From NCBI RefSeq assembly GCF_963678635.1, contig NC_087065.1:64076973-64140972 (forward strand): a DNA stretch of 64,000 bases, in the 5' to 3' direction. The translations under genes were made by a program, and so were the position numbers. Shown piece after piece: positions 1 through 12,395 of the stretch. The notes beneath the pieces were generated by a model. It ran no database searches, was not told the origin of the DNA, and saw only the letters and a program-made list of their open reading frames with translations. Position 1 is the stretch's first letter, and each line of letters begins with the position of its first letter. Origin of the DNA: Symsagittifera roscoffensis (taxonomy: Eukaryota; Xenacoelomorpha; Acoela; Convolutidae).

Positions 1-1265
1 AAACAAAATAAAATGAAAATTTTTTTTTTCTAAAATTTGAAAATTTCTCTATGATAAATCATCCCCTCACACGCCATATAAAGTACAAAAAAATAGAAAC
101 ATAATTATGGCAAATAAGCTTCTTTCAACCAATTTGGAACGATTTCTAAGGCGGATTAACTCTCCGCTTACGCGTTAATAGCGCGAAATATATCGCGCGT
201 TAATTGTCCCAAATTGGCCAAAATGGCAATCTTTAAACTCTCATAACTTACCAAAAATGATCACAGGTGAAATATTTTTTCAAATTTGAGCTCAGGAGAA
301 CATTAACTTTTGAATGATATAAAAAAAATCCGTCAAAAATGGCTAGTTAAAAAGTCGAAATTTGTCTGAAGAACAAAAACCCACCCCGAGCACAAATATT
401 CCGTTATTTTGGTATCGAAAGTCGGAACAACAAGATAACAATCTCCTGAATGTTCCGACTACCTTTTAAGGTTTAAGGAGCAGTAATAACCTAAATAAAT
501 CAAATGTAATAAAATAAAATGATTTTTTTTTCTTAAATTTGAATTTTTGTATGAAAATCATCCCCCCACACGTCATATAAAGTACAAAGGATAGATTTCG
601 CTCCTTGTAACAAATCAATTATGGCAAATAAGCTTCGTTCAACCAATTTGGAACAATTTCTAAGCCGGATTATATTTCCGCTTACACGTTAAAAGCGCGA
701 AATATATCGCGCGTTAATTGTCCCAAACTGGCCAAAAGGGCAATCTTTAAACCCCCATAACTTTACCAAAAATGATCACAGGTGAAAAATCTTTTCAAAT
801 TTAAGCTCAAGAGATTATTACCTTTTGAATGATATTAAAAAATTCGGTCAAAAATGGCTAGTTAAAAAGTCGATAGAAATAGTAATTTTCAACAAAAACC
901 TTATTGAAGGTATCAACTTTATGAGGTCAAACTCAAAAAAATAATTTACCTCCGATTATTTTTTTAAGTTCTAGGGGTTGGAAAATTGCCAAATTGGCCA
1001 TGTTCTGGACTTAATTATGCACGCCTAGAACACTTCATTCTTAATGCTGAGTGCATAACGCGAATTATTTATCCGTGGCGAATTATCCCGCACAACAAAA
1101 TGGTTCCAAATTGAGTTGAGGCTATCTAATCGGTCGCAATATTTCGTACGACTCAGTGTTTCGCACTTCGATATTGTCCAATTTTTATAGGTTTTCAATA
1201 TTTTCTTTTCCCAAAAACTATTCGATATGAATTAAGGGACAGCCGGAACATTTGGGGATTTGCCC
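1..1265. repeat. Copies of an abundant AT-rich interspersed repeat
   Basis: Two adjacent, clearly similar units (about 1-480 and 481-890) share long stretches, for example around ATGGCAAATAAGCTTC, TGGCCAAAA and AATGATCACAGGTGAAA. A third related segment follows at about 1000-1265. Each of the first two units carries the palindrome GCGCGAAATATATCGCGC. The same family recurs in both orientations near 23480-23750, 27640-27860, 28140-28500, 32360-33020, 33270-33520, 57770-58070, 61280-61830 and 63760-64000. Copies often end beside GTCGGAACA or its complement. No protein is encoded, so this is probably a non-autonomous transposon; its class is unknown. Confidence 0.75.
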
Positions 1266-1781
1266 TGATATACGAGCAGTTTAGTTTGTCTCATAAATTT
1301 GTCTCATAAATTGTTAGCTTATCGTTTTTTGCAAATCTTTTTTTTCTCTCTCTAATCCAATTTAGTTCTTTGTCGTTCCTTGAGTTAATTATTTTTTTTC
1401 CAAAAATTTTATGACGCCGCGCTTAGAGAAATTTTGTTAATTTAACAAGCGGCATCAATTACAAAGACCATTTTTTTTTAAACTTCCGTCGATTTGAATT
1501 AATTTATTTTCAGTGATTTGGGATGAGTAAAAACAGCATTCAAACCAGTTTTTGGCAATGTTGAACAACATTTTGATTCTCGGGCACTGTTTTCGGCACT
1601 GTTGTACTGCCCCGGATTAAACGGGCATTGTCAAAATGAGGTTTGAAATCCGAGTAAGCCGTGAGTATAGCAGAATTTGATAAAATTTTTGGCAAAAAAA
1701 AATAGAAATCATAATCCGTTATAATCAATTATAATGGATTTTAATTGAATTACAACCCAATGTAATGAATTTTTTTGGATT

Positions 1782-1990
1782 CAGGGGCAGATTTATGCCG
1801 CTCAAGCCCCCCCCCCCCCTAAGGAATTCGACGCCCTCACCAATCAAAGGTCCCCCCAGTGGTATTATTTTACGACCAACCATTTTCGACCGACCAACCC
1901 GGCAATATATAAATACAATTTTTGAAGGTGAGAGCGCGCCGAAAAACGCCATTTTTGGTTAAAATGTTCCTGAAAGATTCTGAAGGTGTC
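1782..1990. mobile_element. Partial copy of hAT-like MITE (CAGGGGCGGAT family)
   Basis: Begins CAGGGGCAGATTTA, then a poly-C run and sequence matching the first half of the complete copy at 59077-59495 in reverse orientation, including the block around ATATATAAATACAATTTTTGAAGG and GAGCGCGCC. The other end is lost. Non-coding. Confidence 0.6.
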
Positions 1991-3106
1991 GTCCTTTTAA
2001 GGTCTTTATTGTGTTCAGAGGGCGATCAGAAATTTCATTGAAATGCTCTAGTAAAAAAATGACCACCTTCCTAGTTTGTCCCAATTCGGCCTTCTTATAA
2101 GTTTGAAGAATAAAGTTTATACATTAGTGAATTTTACTAAATCGCAAAATTTAGAAATTTGGGGCGAATAAGTAAAAAGACCCTGTTCGACTCATGATTC
2201 GACCGACCCTAAGTGTTACGGCTTTCGAAAAAGTGACGGAATATTTTTTGATTTAAGGGGGATGTTCTTTTGGTCCAAACTCTTGACAGCCAGATTACAC
2301 CAACGAGTTCTTTAATCTTTAGGTGGAAAAGACTATGGGAACTCCTTAGAAAAATTCTCCCCCAACAATATCTTTATTCTGATATTTTCTATGGCTGGAT
2401 TCCTTTTTCAATTTGTTTGACAAATTCTTAGGGCGGGGTCATTATAAACTTTTGATAGAAACGGCTTTAACTATTTACTTGCAACTAAATTTAGCTAAAC
2501 GCAAAGACGTGTTCAAGCAATATGCGTTCAAAACAACTAAACTCGTTGTATTTTATAAAATATTCAGTCTAATTGTGAGTCACTTCTATTGCATTTATAC
2601 CAAATACGTTTGCACCAGTTTCGTACCGCGGGAGTATACGCATTTTTATTACCAAAACGCACAATTTTTTACCGCATAAATAACTAAACGAAAAAAGCTA
2701 TTAAAGTGAAGCATTTATCACAAAACCATTTTCGTGAAACAGAAAAAACGCATTAAGAACGTTTTGCAGCAAAAGATAAATTCATTCCACATACCGACTA
2801 TAAATTGTGTCCCCACATATAGTAATTCCCAGTGCAGTTAAAGTCACCGGGATAAAACAGAGGGAAAAGGCATAATTTTATACATTTCACATTTCTTTCA
2901 ACCACGTGCGTCAGAGCAGGCCTTCCCGTTATTTTGTCTGAAGTTCCAAAATAGCCCAAAATAGGTGTTTCGTCATATTCATTTTTCCTAAAAAGGAAAA
3001 TTTAACTGACATATAAAACCAATTACGGCTGTTAACATAAAAAGTATATTAAATTTAAATTAATCCGGCAAGTTTTTCCAGATTTTATTGATTAATTTTA
3101 ATCACC
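1991..3106. other. Upstream region of the TMEM272-like gene
   Basis: No supported gene. It is AT-rich, and an 88-codon open frame at 2413-2679 resembles no family and has no visible gene context, so I do not call it. The last 60 bases before the start codon are AT-rich (TATATTAAATTTAAATTAAT near 3047) and could include promoter or 5'UTR, but no clear TATA box or start site can be fixed. Confidence 0.4.
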
Positions 3107-4101
3107 ATGTCTTACTTCGGTGATGACCTACGGGACAGACAAATTCCCGAGCGCAATTTCATGGCACGGTTCAACGACGACGACGACGATGACATAGAAG
3201 CACCTCCGAGGCGACCTCCTCCCCCTAGAGGACCGGCGAGCAGGGGTTACGAAGGAGAGGATCCGAGGAATCAGGGTCAATATCCTCCCAGACAACAACA
3301 ACCGATGGAACAGCCAATGAATAATTATCCGCCTGGAAATGATAATTTCCCGCAGCGCGGACGTGGTCGTGGACGTGGTAGATACCCGCGGCGTGGGCAT
3401 GGTAACTACCCGCCGCGCGGACGTGGTGACTACCCGCCGCGCGGACGTGGTGACTTCCCGCCGCGCATGCGTGGGGCGCGCGGACGTGGTGTCTACCCGC
3501 CGGACAGACGTTCAGAGCCTGAACCCGGTCTACCTTATGGTTCGGAAGAGGAGCTTCAAGGATACCAGCCAAATGGATCACGTTATGTACCGCAGCACCC
3601 GCCATTTTTCGAACAGACAGAGGCCTTCGAAAGAGGTCCTCCTAACTTAGATCCTGACTTCGAGGAACAGCTTAACGAAAGCTTGTCAGGTGGTGCCACT
3701 CTCGTTAGCGATGACACGTACCAAGGTATCGAAGAAGGCGAAGGGTTTGCGGCCAAGATATCGAAAACCAGCATTGCTGTGTTTTGCTACGTTATCGTTT
3801 GTTTAATCTGTCTAACTCAACTCATAATGGGGGCTATTTACTTGTATCGGTGTCCCACGAATGACAACATCCCCGAATGGAACATGATCATTGGAGGCGT
3901 GACTTTGGTCATTATCATATGTATCGCGCTGCTCCATGGCTGGGAGAGAGTGAGGAGAAATGCGGAGCATCCGCTGAAGCCCTTCGACGACAGAGGACGC
4001 TCTGCGACATCTCTCGGACAGTTCCACAAGATGTCATGGTTGTTTTTGAGCATCATACAGCTGCTCGCCCTGGTAGCCGGTACCATCATCATCGCAAGAA
4101 G
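3107..4101 (+). CDS. TMEM272-like four-helix membrane protein with RG-rich N-terminus, exon 1
   Basis: With exon 2 this makes a 438-residue protein. Residues 1-80 are acidic then proline-rich (a run of seven Asp, PPRRPPPPRG). Residues about 81-135 are an RG/PPRGRGDY tandem repeat, visible in DNA as repeated GCGCGGACGTGGTGACTACC units. Three hydrophobic helices follow at about 222-247, 261-280 and 309-332, with the pattern YLYRCP...IPEWNMIIGG between helices 1 and 2. Cys-Pro before an Ile-Pro just ahead of helix 2 is what I recall of the animal TMEM272 family, whose function is poorly defined. The long charged N-terminus is additional. ATG is the first in frame. The frame ends at TAA 4103-4105 if unspliced, but a donor AG|GTAAAT at 4101/4102 leads in phase to exon 2. 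Gene model strong, family assignment moderate. Confidence 0.8.
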
Positions 4102-4678
4102 GTAAATGATAGTTCGCTTAAGTTTCTGCAATTTTAGTAAGTTCGAAACTTAATATTTTCTACGTTTTTGCAAAAGGTTTTTCATTAAATGTATCTTTTA
4201 AAAGTTTGTGCAAATTTAGTTTGAAACTTAATATCTTTGGTATCATAGCTTCCAAGTTCTGCGACGCATATGTGTTTTTCCGTACTTCCTCGTCATGATT
4301 TCGCCCCCTTAGCCCAATTTTTTTTCTTTATTCCATTTTCTCAAGCAAACCGTTCACTGTTACAGCTTGATAGAAACTTTTTTGGCTGCAATTTTTTTTA
4401 AGTAGCCTGTGTTTTTCTAGCTGCCCAGTTTTATCAACCCAGAAAAAAAAGCAGATGCGATTAGGAATCTGGCAAAGGCTTCATTTAAAATTCGATGGCA
4501 TCGCCCAACTTAAAAAAGAACCTTTCTCTTTTTTCCACGCCAAAATGCTCCGCCTACTCCAATAAAACCAGAGGATAATTCCATTTCTTCCCCATCCCTA
4601 ACTAGTGTGATGTGAAATTATTGTCTTATTCCCGACTTGTAAAAATTGTTGATGTTTTTAACCAACGGTTTTGTATAG
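4102..4678 (+). other. Intron of the TMEM272-like gene
   Basis: 577 bp, donor GTAAAT, acceptor TTTTGTATAG. It splits an arginine codon (AG|A). Joining preserves the frame and adds a fourth membrane helix with an extracellular-type Cys, as expected for the family. Retention would end the protein one residue after the junction. Confidence 0.75.
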
Positions 4679-5000
4679 ACGACCCGAGTTCGAGTTGGAA
4701 CGAGATGACTTGAACGACGACCCTTTTGACGACTACGATAATCGGCGACTGACGGGGTTGAGTCGGTTCCATGACGCCGAGATCATGAACCCAGAGTTTT
4801 GCGACCCCGGAATTTGGGTGTTCACGCTCGTCATCATCATCGTCGGTTGGGTGTACCTGGCGTCTCTGTCTCTCGTCTGGTTCTATTCCTTCTGCTACAG
4901 TCCCGACATCCGAGTCAAAGAAATTCGACCCACCGAGGTTGTCTATTGGGAGAAACAGAAAAGCCAACAACCTGCTGTGAATGCAAACATCTACTCGTGA
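4679..5000 (+). CDS. TMEM272-like membrane protein, exon 2
   Basis: Encodes residues 332-438. An acidic linker rich in Asp and Arg (ERDDLNDDPFDDYDNRR) is followed by NPEFCDPGIWVFT and a long hydrophobic helix at about 376-402, then a short cytoplasmic tail ending in IYS and a TGA stop. The Cys just before the last helix is consistent with pairing to the Cys after helix 1, a known arrangement in TMEM272-like proteins as I recall them. No other exon is needed to complete the protein. Confidence 0.8.
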
Positions 5001-5359
5001 AACGACTTAAAGTTGAAAACTGATCGGATTTAACGTTGAAAAAAAATTGTAGGAAGTTTTAAAAAAAAAATTAATTCGAAACAGCATGTTTTGGAGTTTC
5101 TGATGTTACTGTAAATATGTTTTCATATGAAATATGATTAATTTTAAATTCTGTTGACCTGATCTGTTATTAAATGTTTTCCGTACAATCTTTAATATAT
5201 AACTTTAATTTTGAGACAGTTTCAAATGCTACTCGAACAAATTTTCAAGAAAACTTTTCTTTTTCGATTCTCTTTCGATGAAATTTTTGTTTTTGCTTAC
5301 TCAGTTGTATCTTTCCTGCTTTCTGAGACAGCAAATATATTTTTACGCTGCTAGTGGTT
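5001..5359 (+). promoter_or_regulatory. 3' untranslated region with candidate poly(A) signal
   Basis: AT-rich sequence after the stop. The best candidate poly(A) signal is ATTAAA at 5169-5174, about 170 nt past the stop. No AATAAA is nearer. Confidence 0.4.
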
Positions 5360-8005
5360 TTCATTTGTACTAGTTGACGATCGAAATGATAGTTTTCAAA
5401 TTATTTTTAGAATACCCCAATGAAGATAACGATTTCCGGAGCACGAAAGAAAGAAAATTTTACAATTTTGATCAAGTTTTGAGAAGTTTTTGATTTTGAA
5501 GACAACTTGCGGAGATCAAATTAACAAAAGTATTACACTCAGGATCATTTTTTGAAATGTTCTGAAGTTTGATAGGTGGCATGTCACGGAACCGAATACC
5601 CAGATAGCCGAAACTTTTTGTCGACCTTATTGCGTTGATCTAAAAGAGTTATCCAACAGCTCTACAAAAACCGTATTTGGCAAAAATTTCTGCGATATAA
5701 TCAAAAATTTTCAGGTTTTGTGAACTTCGAACTACAAACCCCGATTCGCTACACTGTTTTGGTTTATACGTTCCGGCTTCCGCAAAATTAATTAACAGTG
5801 CTGTCATTTTATCATTTACTTTATGGTCGAAAAAAATGATCCCAAACTTTTACAGATTAGTAGCAAAAAAATTGTTTCCGTTTAGACGAAATAATTGAAT
5901 GAAGAAGCAATTTTATTGCTACCTAAGTTGATGAAACCAAACCAATTATCCAGAAAAAAATTTTGTTTAGTCTATGGGACTTTTGCTAGTTTACAGATTG
6001 GAAAAATAGGGGGTTTTAATTGTTCGAATTTGCCTCTTTTCTGTAATTCTTAGGAAGAAAGTTTTCCGGCTATCTCGGAAAGCGTCTCCGTGGGTGCGCA
6101 CTTTTGATGCGTCTCCGTGGGTGCGCAAATTGCCGTTTTCAGCTTCTGCTTTTATAAAATAAAAAAAACATGCATGTTTTTAGCGTTCATAAATCGAAAT
6201 GCAAATATCCTCAACCTGAACTTTTTTACGTTACAAAAGCTAAAAAATGAGCAAATGAATGAACATTTTAAAAAACCTTGTCAACATTAATTTTATATCC
6301 GAATTTAACTCAATTTTTTTTGTGACCGTAGAAAAATTGGATCTCAATGTGTTTTTCTGGCTCTCACCATAAATTTTTGTGAACTTTTTTTTGTAGGTTA
6401 GCTTGCAGAATTTTGAAAAATAACCTCACTCTTGCAAGATCTTCCAAGAAAACCTTCTTTTGCAAGATTCTTGCAAGATCTTCCTTGATCAACAAGGGAT
6501 GCTCGTTCCGACTAAGCTTTGATATTGATCAAAATAGTTATTTATTTGTGAAATATAGATTAATTTTCTATTGAAAATTGAAAATTCTCGAAACTGTCTC
6601 AATTTTGTACAGAAAATGACGAACACAAACTGATAACCAATGGGTCAGTTAATCAGTTAAAACTCTTGAATCACTTAGCTAGACTCAATTCAAGCTATAT
6701 TGATTACTGTGTTTGTCCCCTACAACCCTGAGCGGCAATAGAAAAACTTTAACTTCACGCGCATTGACCATCCCAAAATAGGCCAAGTTGTCGTTTTTCA
6801 ACACCTCGTGAACTCGCCAAGTTATTCTAAATTTTCAATTTTTATTACTCAGCCGACCCGCATTTAAGAAAAGTGAAAACAAATCGATTGCTGTGGATTT
6901 TCGTGGTCAAAAATGTTGTAAATATAATCGATTCCCTTGTTAGGTTCATACAACATAATTGGACTAAAAAGGGATTTAAATCCATTTTGTCGCTAAAACA
7001 AAATGCATTATAATTCGTTTTGAATCCATTATAATGGATTTTATAACAAAAAAGAAATCACATAAAAATGGATTTTTTTTCCATTTTATTTTTGTTTCGC
7101 TGAACACTCTCGTCCCCCCTCCCCTCCCTGAACAACCCTCACCTGAACAATCCCCCCACCTGAACAATCCCCCCACCTGAACACCCCCACCTGAACAACC
7201 CCCCTGAACACCCTCCCACCTGAACAACCCCCCTGAACATCCTCCCAACTGAACCCCCCCCCCCACCTGAACCTACCCCCCTCCCCCACCCAATTATATA
7301 CTGAAAAATCCATCCTTTCTTTTTGTGATAAAAACAGAAAATGTTCATGTCAAAGTTTTTAAGCAGCGAAAAAATGACAAAACTGAAAAAATTTGCCTTA
7401 TTTTTTTTTAAATTTTGTTTTTTATTTGAGAAGCACTCGGTTTTAATCTTTAATTCTGTAAAACAAGGTTCAAATTAATTTTTGAATACCTGGTTCAAAA
7501 TTTAGTTAGTTGCGGTGTGTGCTTAAAAAATTAAAAAATTGAGTTGGTTGAAAATATATTATCGATTCCCACCTTTTTAATATTAAACAATTTAACACAA
7601 TACGAAATAATTCCCTTCTTTTTGTTTCCTTAGCAATTTAAAACACATTTTAAAAATGTTTCTGTAAATATTCACCGTCATAATCAAAAATTAAAAAAAT
7701 GTTTACTTCGTAATCATTCGACTGCGTTTGTTGTCCTACCAATTCCACTCACGGTCGCATCACGCTGGTTTCAAAGAGAGGATGGTAATAAGACTTCACG
7801 TTTTGGCACCAAGCTTTATATGTATGTAGAGCCGAAGTATAGATTCAACTATTTTTTCAGTTTTTTTAGTTTTTAAACAGTTTTCTTCGCATAAAATCTG
7901 AAGCTCCTTAGAGTTTATATCATAGGACTCGTCGATTTATTATTATTTTTTCAAATGCCAGGGTAGGCAGCGTTTTTAAGGCCAACGCTAAATCCAGGCT
8001 AAAGG
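5360..8005. repeat. Tandem duplication, unit 1
   Basis: Matches 8010-10960 along most of its length. Shared landmarks include GTACTAGTTGACGATC, TTTGATAGGTGGCATGTCAC, CCCAGATAGCCGAAA, CAATGGGTCAGTTAATCAG and, at the right end, AATAAGACTTCACGTTTTGG. Divergence is visible (many substitutions and indels), so the duplication is not recent. No long reading frame is shared by both units, so it is probably non-coding or a decayed transposon. Confidence 0.7.
7128..7288. repeat. C-rich minisatellite (CCCCCCACCTGAACAA units)
   Basis: About nine imperfect units of 12-17 bp built on ACCTGAACA separated by C runs. Present in unit 1 of the tandem duplication and absent from the matching place in unit 2, so it expanded after the duplication. 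Confidence 0.85.
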
Positions 8006-8009
8006 TTTT

Positions 8010-10960
8010 CCTTTGTACTACTTGACGATCAAAATGACAATTTTCAGACAGGTTTCCAAAATGAACCACTAACAAGTTCCGGAGCACAAATAAATTTTTT
8101 TTTACAATTTCGATCAAATTTTGAGAAGTCTTTGATTTTAAAGACAATTTGTGGAGATCAAATTAACAAAATTATTACACTCCTTATCATATTTTGAAAT
8201 GTTCTGGGGTTTGATAGGTGGCATGTCACGGAGCCGAATACCCAGATAGCCGAAATTTTTTGTCGACTTTATTGGGTTGACCTAGAAGAGCTATCCAACA
8301 GCTCTACAAAGAATGTATTTGGCAAAAAACTCTGCAACGTAATCAAAAATTTTCAGGTTTTGTGCACTTCGAATTAGAAACCCCAATTTTCTACATTGTT
8401 TTGGTTTATATGTTCCGGCTTCCTCTCAACAAAATTAAATAACAGAGCTGTTGTTTTATCATTTAATTGATAGTCAAATTATTAGAGGTTAGTCGCAAAA
8501 AAAATTGCTTACGAGTAGACGAAAAAACTGAATGAAGTTAAAATTTCATATCTTTCTATTTTGGTGAAACCAAACCAAATATCCAGAAATTTTTTTTTTG
8601 TTTAGTCTATGAGGTTTTTGCCAGTTTAAAGATTGGAAAAATAGGAGATCTTAATTGTCCGATTATAAATACTTCAAAATTTATGACAAATTTCCTCTTT
8701 TCTGTAGTTCTTAAAAAGAAATTTTTCGGCTATCTGGAAAATGCGTTTCTGTGGGTGCACACCTTTGATTGCTGGCAATTTTCCCTTTTCAGCTTGTTTT
8801 TAAAAAACAAAAATTTTATATATATATTTTTAGCCATCATGAATCGAAATGCAAATATCCACAACCTGTAACCGAAGACAAATTAATTCTCAACTGTGTT
8901 TTTCTGGCTCTCATTATAAATTTTTGTGAAATCGTTCTTAGTAGGTTATCTTGCAGGATCTTGAAAATTAACAACACTCTTGCCAGATATTCCAAGATAA
9001 CTTCCGTTTGCGAGATTCTTGCAAGAGCTTCCTTAATCAACGGGGGATGCTTGGTCCGATTGAGCTTTGATATTGATCAAAGTAGTTTTTTGTTAAATGT
9101 AGTTTTTTCACTAGTAAAAATTGAGAATTCTCGGAAATGCTTCTATGTTTGTACAGAAAATGACGAACACAAAATGATAAACAATGGGTCAGTTAATCAG
9201 TTAAAATTTTTGGATAACTTAGCTAGACTCAATTCAAGCTTCAAGGGTTACTGAGTTATGTTTACTCCCCTACAACCCTGAGCGGCAATTGAAAATTTTT
9301 AACTTCATGTGCATTGATCATCCCAAATAGGCCAATTGTTGCGATTCAACACCTCATGAACTCGCCAAGTTAAAGCAATTTTTCAATGGTTGTTTTTCAG
9401 CCGAAACACTGAAAAATTTTAGACGGAATTTTTATTGGAAAAACTCTATTTTTAAAAGTCTAATATTTCTTTTTGTGATAAAATCTCAAAACTTTTATAT
9501 CACAGTTTTTGTGCAGGAAAAAATTGAAAACAAAACTGAAAAAAAATTTTTTGTTTTGGAAAATTTTGTCCATTATTTAAGAGGCCCTTGGTTTTATTCT
9601 TGCTCGATTTTTGGAATAAAATACCTGTCATAATTTTGTGATTTTTAACATAAATAACCGTTTTTTAATTCTGTTAATTTAGATTCAAATTAATTGTCAT
9701 TTTTTTTGTTAATATCTGATCAAAACTTAGTTAGTTGCGGTGTGTGCTTAATATTTTGAAAAAATGTGTTGGTTGAAAATACTTTATCGATTCCCATCTT
9801 TGTAGTTCTAAACATTTTGAAACTATTTTAAAAATTTCCCTGTTTTCTGTTGCCCTAGCATTTTGAAACGATTTTAAAAAATTTTTTCTGTAAATTTACA
9901 CCGTCGTAACCCAAAATTAAAAAAGTAATCACTTCGAAGGGGACATCGGTTAGCATCAAAGAAAAAGCAATAAAAATATGATCATTTGTAATTTCCCGCT
10001 ACTTAGTTCGCAAAAATTTTGATTAGAATTGACCTTGCCATTATTTCGGATTATTAAAAAGACTCTCGTAGTTTTCTTCTGGCTGTTTGGTGTTTCCAGA
10101 ATTTTTCAACCTCAACTAAAATTCAAAAATTTCCATTAAGCGAAAAAGCGAAAAAAAAAATTCAATTTAAGAATCCTTCCCGAGCTTAGGCTTATAACAC
10201 GATCATTTGGTTTAGCTTTTTTTTAACTGTTGGCCACATAAACGCAAATCTAAAGGGATTGCCGGCTCCCTGTGCTAACCTAGCAAACCAAAAACAAAAG
10301 CGATTGACAAGGCATTGAACTGCTAGGACTTGAGTTAAGTTCTTGCATTGGGTAGGTTATCCAGGAAACTGCCTGGAAAGGTCTTTTCAAACAAAATTGA
10401 ACAAAATTTAGGTAGGAGTAAAATGTGAAATCTAAATTACAAATGAATCATTCGAAAATAAGATAAAGCTTACACTGGCTTAACACAAGCTAGATAAAGC
10501 TTTGAAAAAGTATAGATCAGTTTTATTTTTGTATACGGAGATAATGTATTTTTTCTTCTTTGTCATTTTATGGCCATTTGATGCATCAAAAAATTTCGTT
10601 TTACCACGGAGGCGTTTTTTTTTGCACGCTGCCCACTACTTTTTTATACTGCCCACTACTCAACGAAAAAAAGTTGAGCTCCGCGTTTGTTGTCCTAGCA
10701 ATCCCACTCATGGCGGCATCCCGCTGGTTTCAAAGGGAGGATGGTAATAAGACTTCACGTTTTGGCACCAAGCTGTTCATATGGGTAGAGCCGAAGTATA
10801 AATCTAACTTGTCTGTTTCTTCAATTTTTTAAATATCTTAAACAGTTTCCTCCGCATTCATTCTGATTTTTTTAATGTTCATATCACATGTCTCGTCGTT
10901 TTATTTTTCATCCAATTGTAAGGGAAGGCGGCGTTTTTAAGGCTAACGCTAAATTGCGAT
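8010..10960. repeat. Tandem duplication, unit 2
   Basis: Second copy of 5360-8005. The left part (8010-9945) matches 5360-7710, and the right part (10680-10960) matches 7720-8005. About 730 bp between them (9946-10680) has no counterpart in unit 1 and is either an insertion here or a deletion there. Open frames inside (for example 8769-9254) are not conserved in unit 1 and are not called. Confidence 0.65.
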
Positions 10961-12350
10961 TTGTTTGAAATCAAGGCAAATCGAGTTTTAAGTAGTTTTT
11001 GTTCGCTAGAAATTAAACTCGCGGCCCGATGCTCAAAAAATTGGCTTGTTTTCAGATAAAACCATGGGTTCGAAAGAAGACTCAATCATAATTTGTTCTT
11101 GGTGGTTGCAAATGTGTACGACTTGATTAAAGCATAAATTGACTGTCGAAAATTGAAAGTAAATTACGAACTTGTCAATTAGAGTCTTAAGTAATTTGTG
11201 AAGCCTCATTCCGCCATGCATAACTGAGATAAACCAAGTTTTTGAAAAAGCTGCGTGCGTTAATTGCAGAATTAACTTTGCTGTGATAGGAGGGAATTAA
11301 GATCAGGAGTTCATACAGTATCAATTTTGGTGTAAAATTAAAAAATAGTAATTAATTTGTTTTGCATTTAAATTGTTTAGTAGTGAAATGACCAGGTAGT
11401 AAAATGTACGGGGTTAAATGTATGGTTTTAAATAGTACGTAACCATATTATCATCCCTTTTTCGCTCCTTAGTAATTTCGCAATCACAAACTTTAATCCG
11501 ACTTTTCTTAAACACTAACATAGCTTGCAAGTTTTTGTCATAACTGAAATACTGAGTAAAGTGTTTGTAATAAGATGTACCATTTGTCTTGGGATACCTG
11601 ACTTTGCCAGAAACAAAAGCGCCCTAATTCAGTGTTTCTTGCTAAAAAAATACATTATCGAATTAATATTATTCATTTACTCCGATAGATTCCAGGCCGT
11701 TTGTAGATACACATTTCAACCGATTATTACTCAGGTAGTAAAATCAATCGAAGACAGTTTACAACCGAGCTCCATTAGGTGCAAAAATATTCCGTCCTCT
11801 GAGTAAAATAGAGTTTCCTTGGAGATGCTTTTTTTGAATGACAGGCAGACGGGTCTGATCTAGCCCAGGAATTTAATTGTCAACCTGGCTTCCCGCATCG
11901 AGGCAAAGCCCTAAATACCCAACTGCCCTTCAACGTCTTTGAATCTTGAAAACATCAGTCGGCAAAAAAGTCAAAAAAACTTTTTTTTAGATGAGAAAAA
12001 AATTGTCGTGGTTTTTTGGAAAACTTTCCGCACACGCTATGATAATTTTCAAGCGATGTTTTTAGCGTCTAGTAACGTATTAGTAGTACCAAAAATTTTT
12101 AATTAGCTACTAAAAATGACAAGTGAAACACCATTTTCAATTACTGGTTCAGTATCGGGACATTACTGATTTTCAGATGGTATAAAAAATTACACTTTCT
12201 TTGAAAATGTGAACAAGAAAGTGAAAAAAAAGCAAACAAAGAAATATTCCGACACTTTCTTTACAAGTCGGAACAGAAAAAAAACAAAGGTAAAGTAAAC
12301 AAACAAAGAGTGAAACAAATTTTAAAAAAAACCATTCCCTAGTCGATCAA
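10961..12350. other. No gene recognised
   Basis: AT-rich intergenic sequence. A 93-codon frame at 11525-11806 has a coding-like length, but no recognisable motif, splice context or repeat support. Confidence 0.5.
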
Positions 12351-12354
12351 GGGA

Positions 12355-12395
12355 GGTTATCTTGCAAGATCTTGCAAGAATCTTGCAAGATTCTT
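12355..12395. repeat. Short TCTTGCAAGA tandem array
   Basis: Three to four repeats of the palindromic core TCTTGCAAGA next to CTAGTCGATCAAGGGAGG. This is the same composite that borders the longer array at 13488-13660 in inverted order. Confidence 0.7.

Noticed and set aside
7128-7288. Possible CRISPR-like regular array
   Set aside because: Units are short and spacers are only C runs; it is a minisatellite in a eukaryotic genome.
8769-9254. 161-codon open frame
   Set aside because: Lies within the tandem duplication and is interrupted in the matching part of unit 1.
11525-11806. 93-codon open frame between repeats
   Set aside because: No motif, splice context or repeat-based support; within the range expected by chance.
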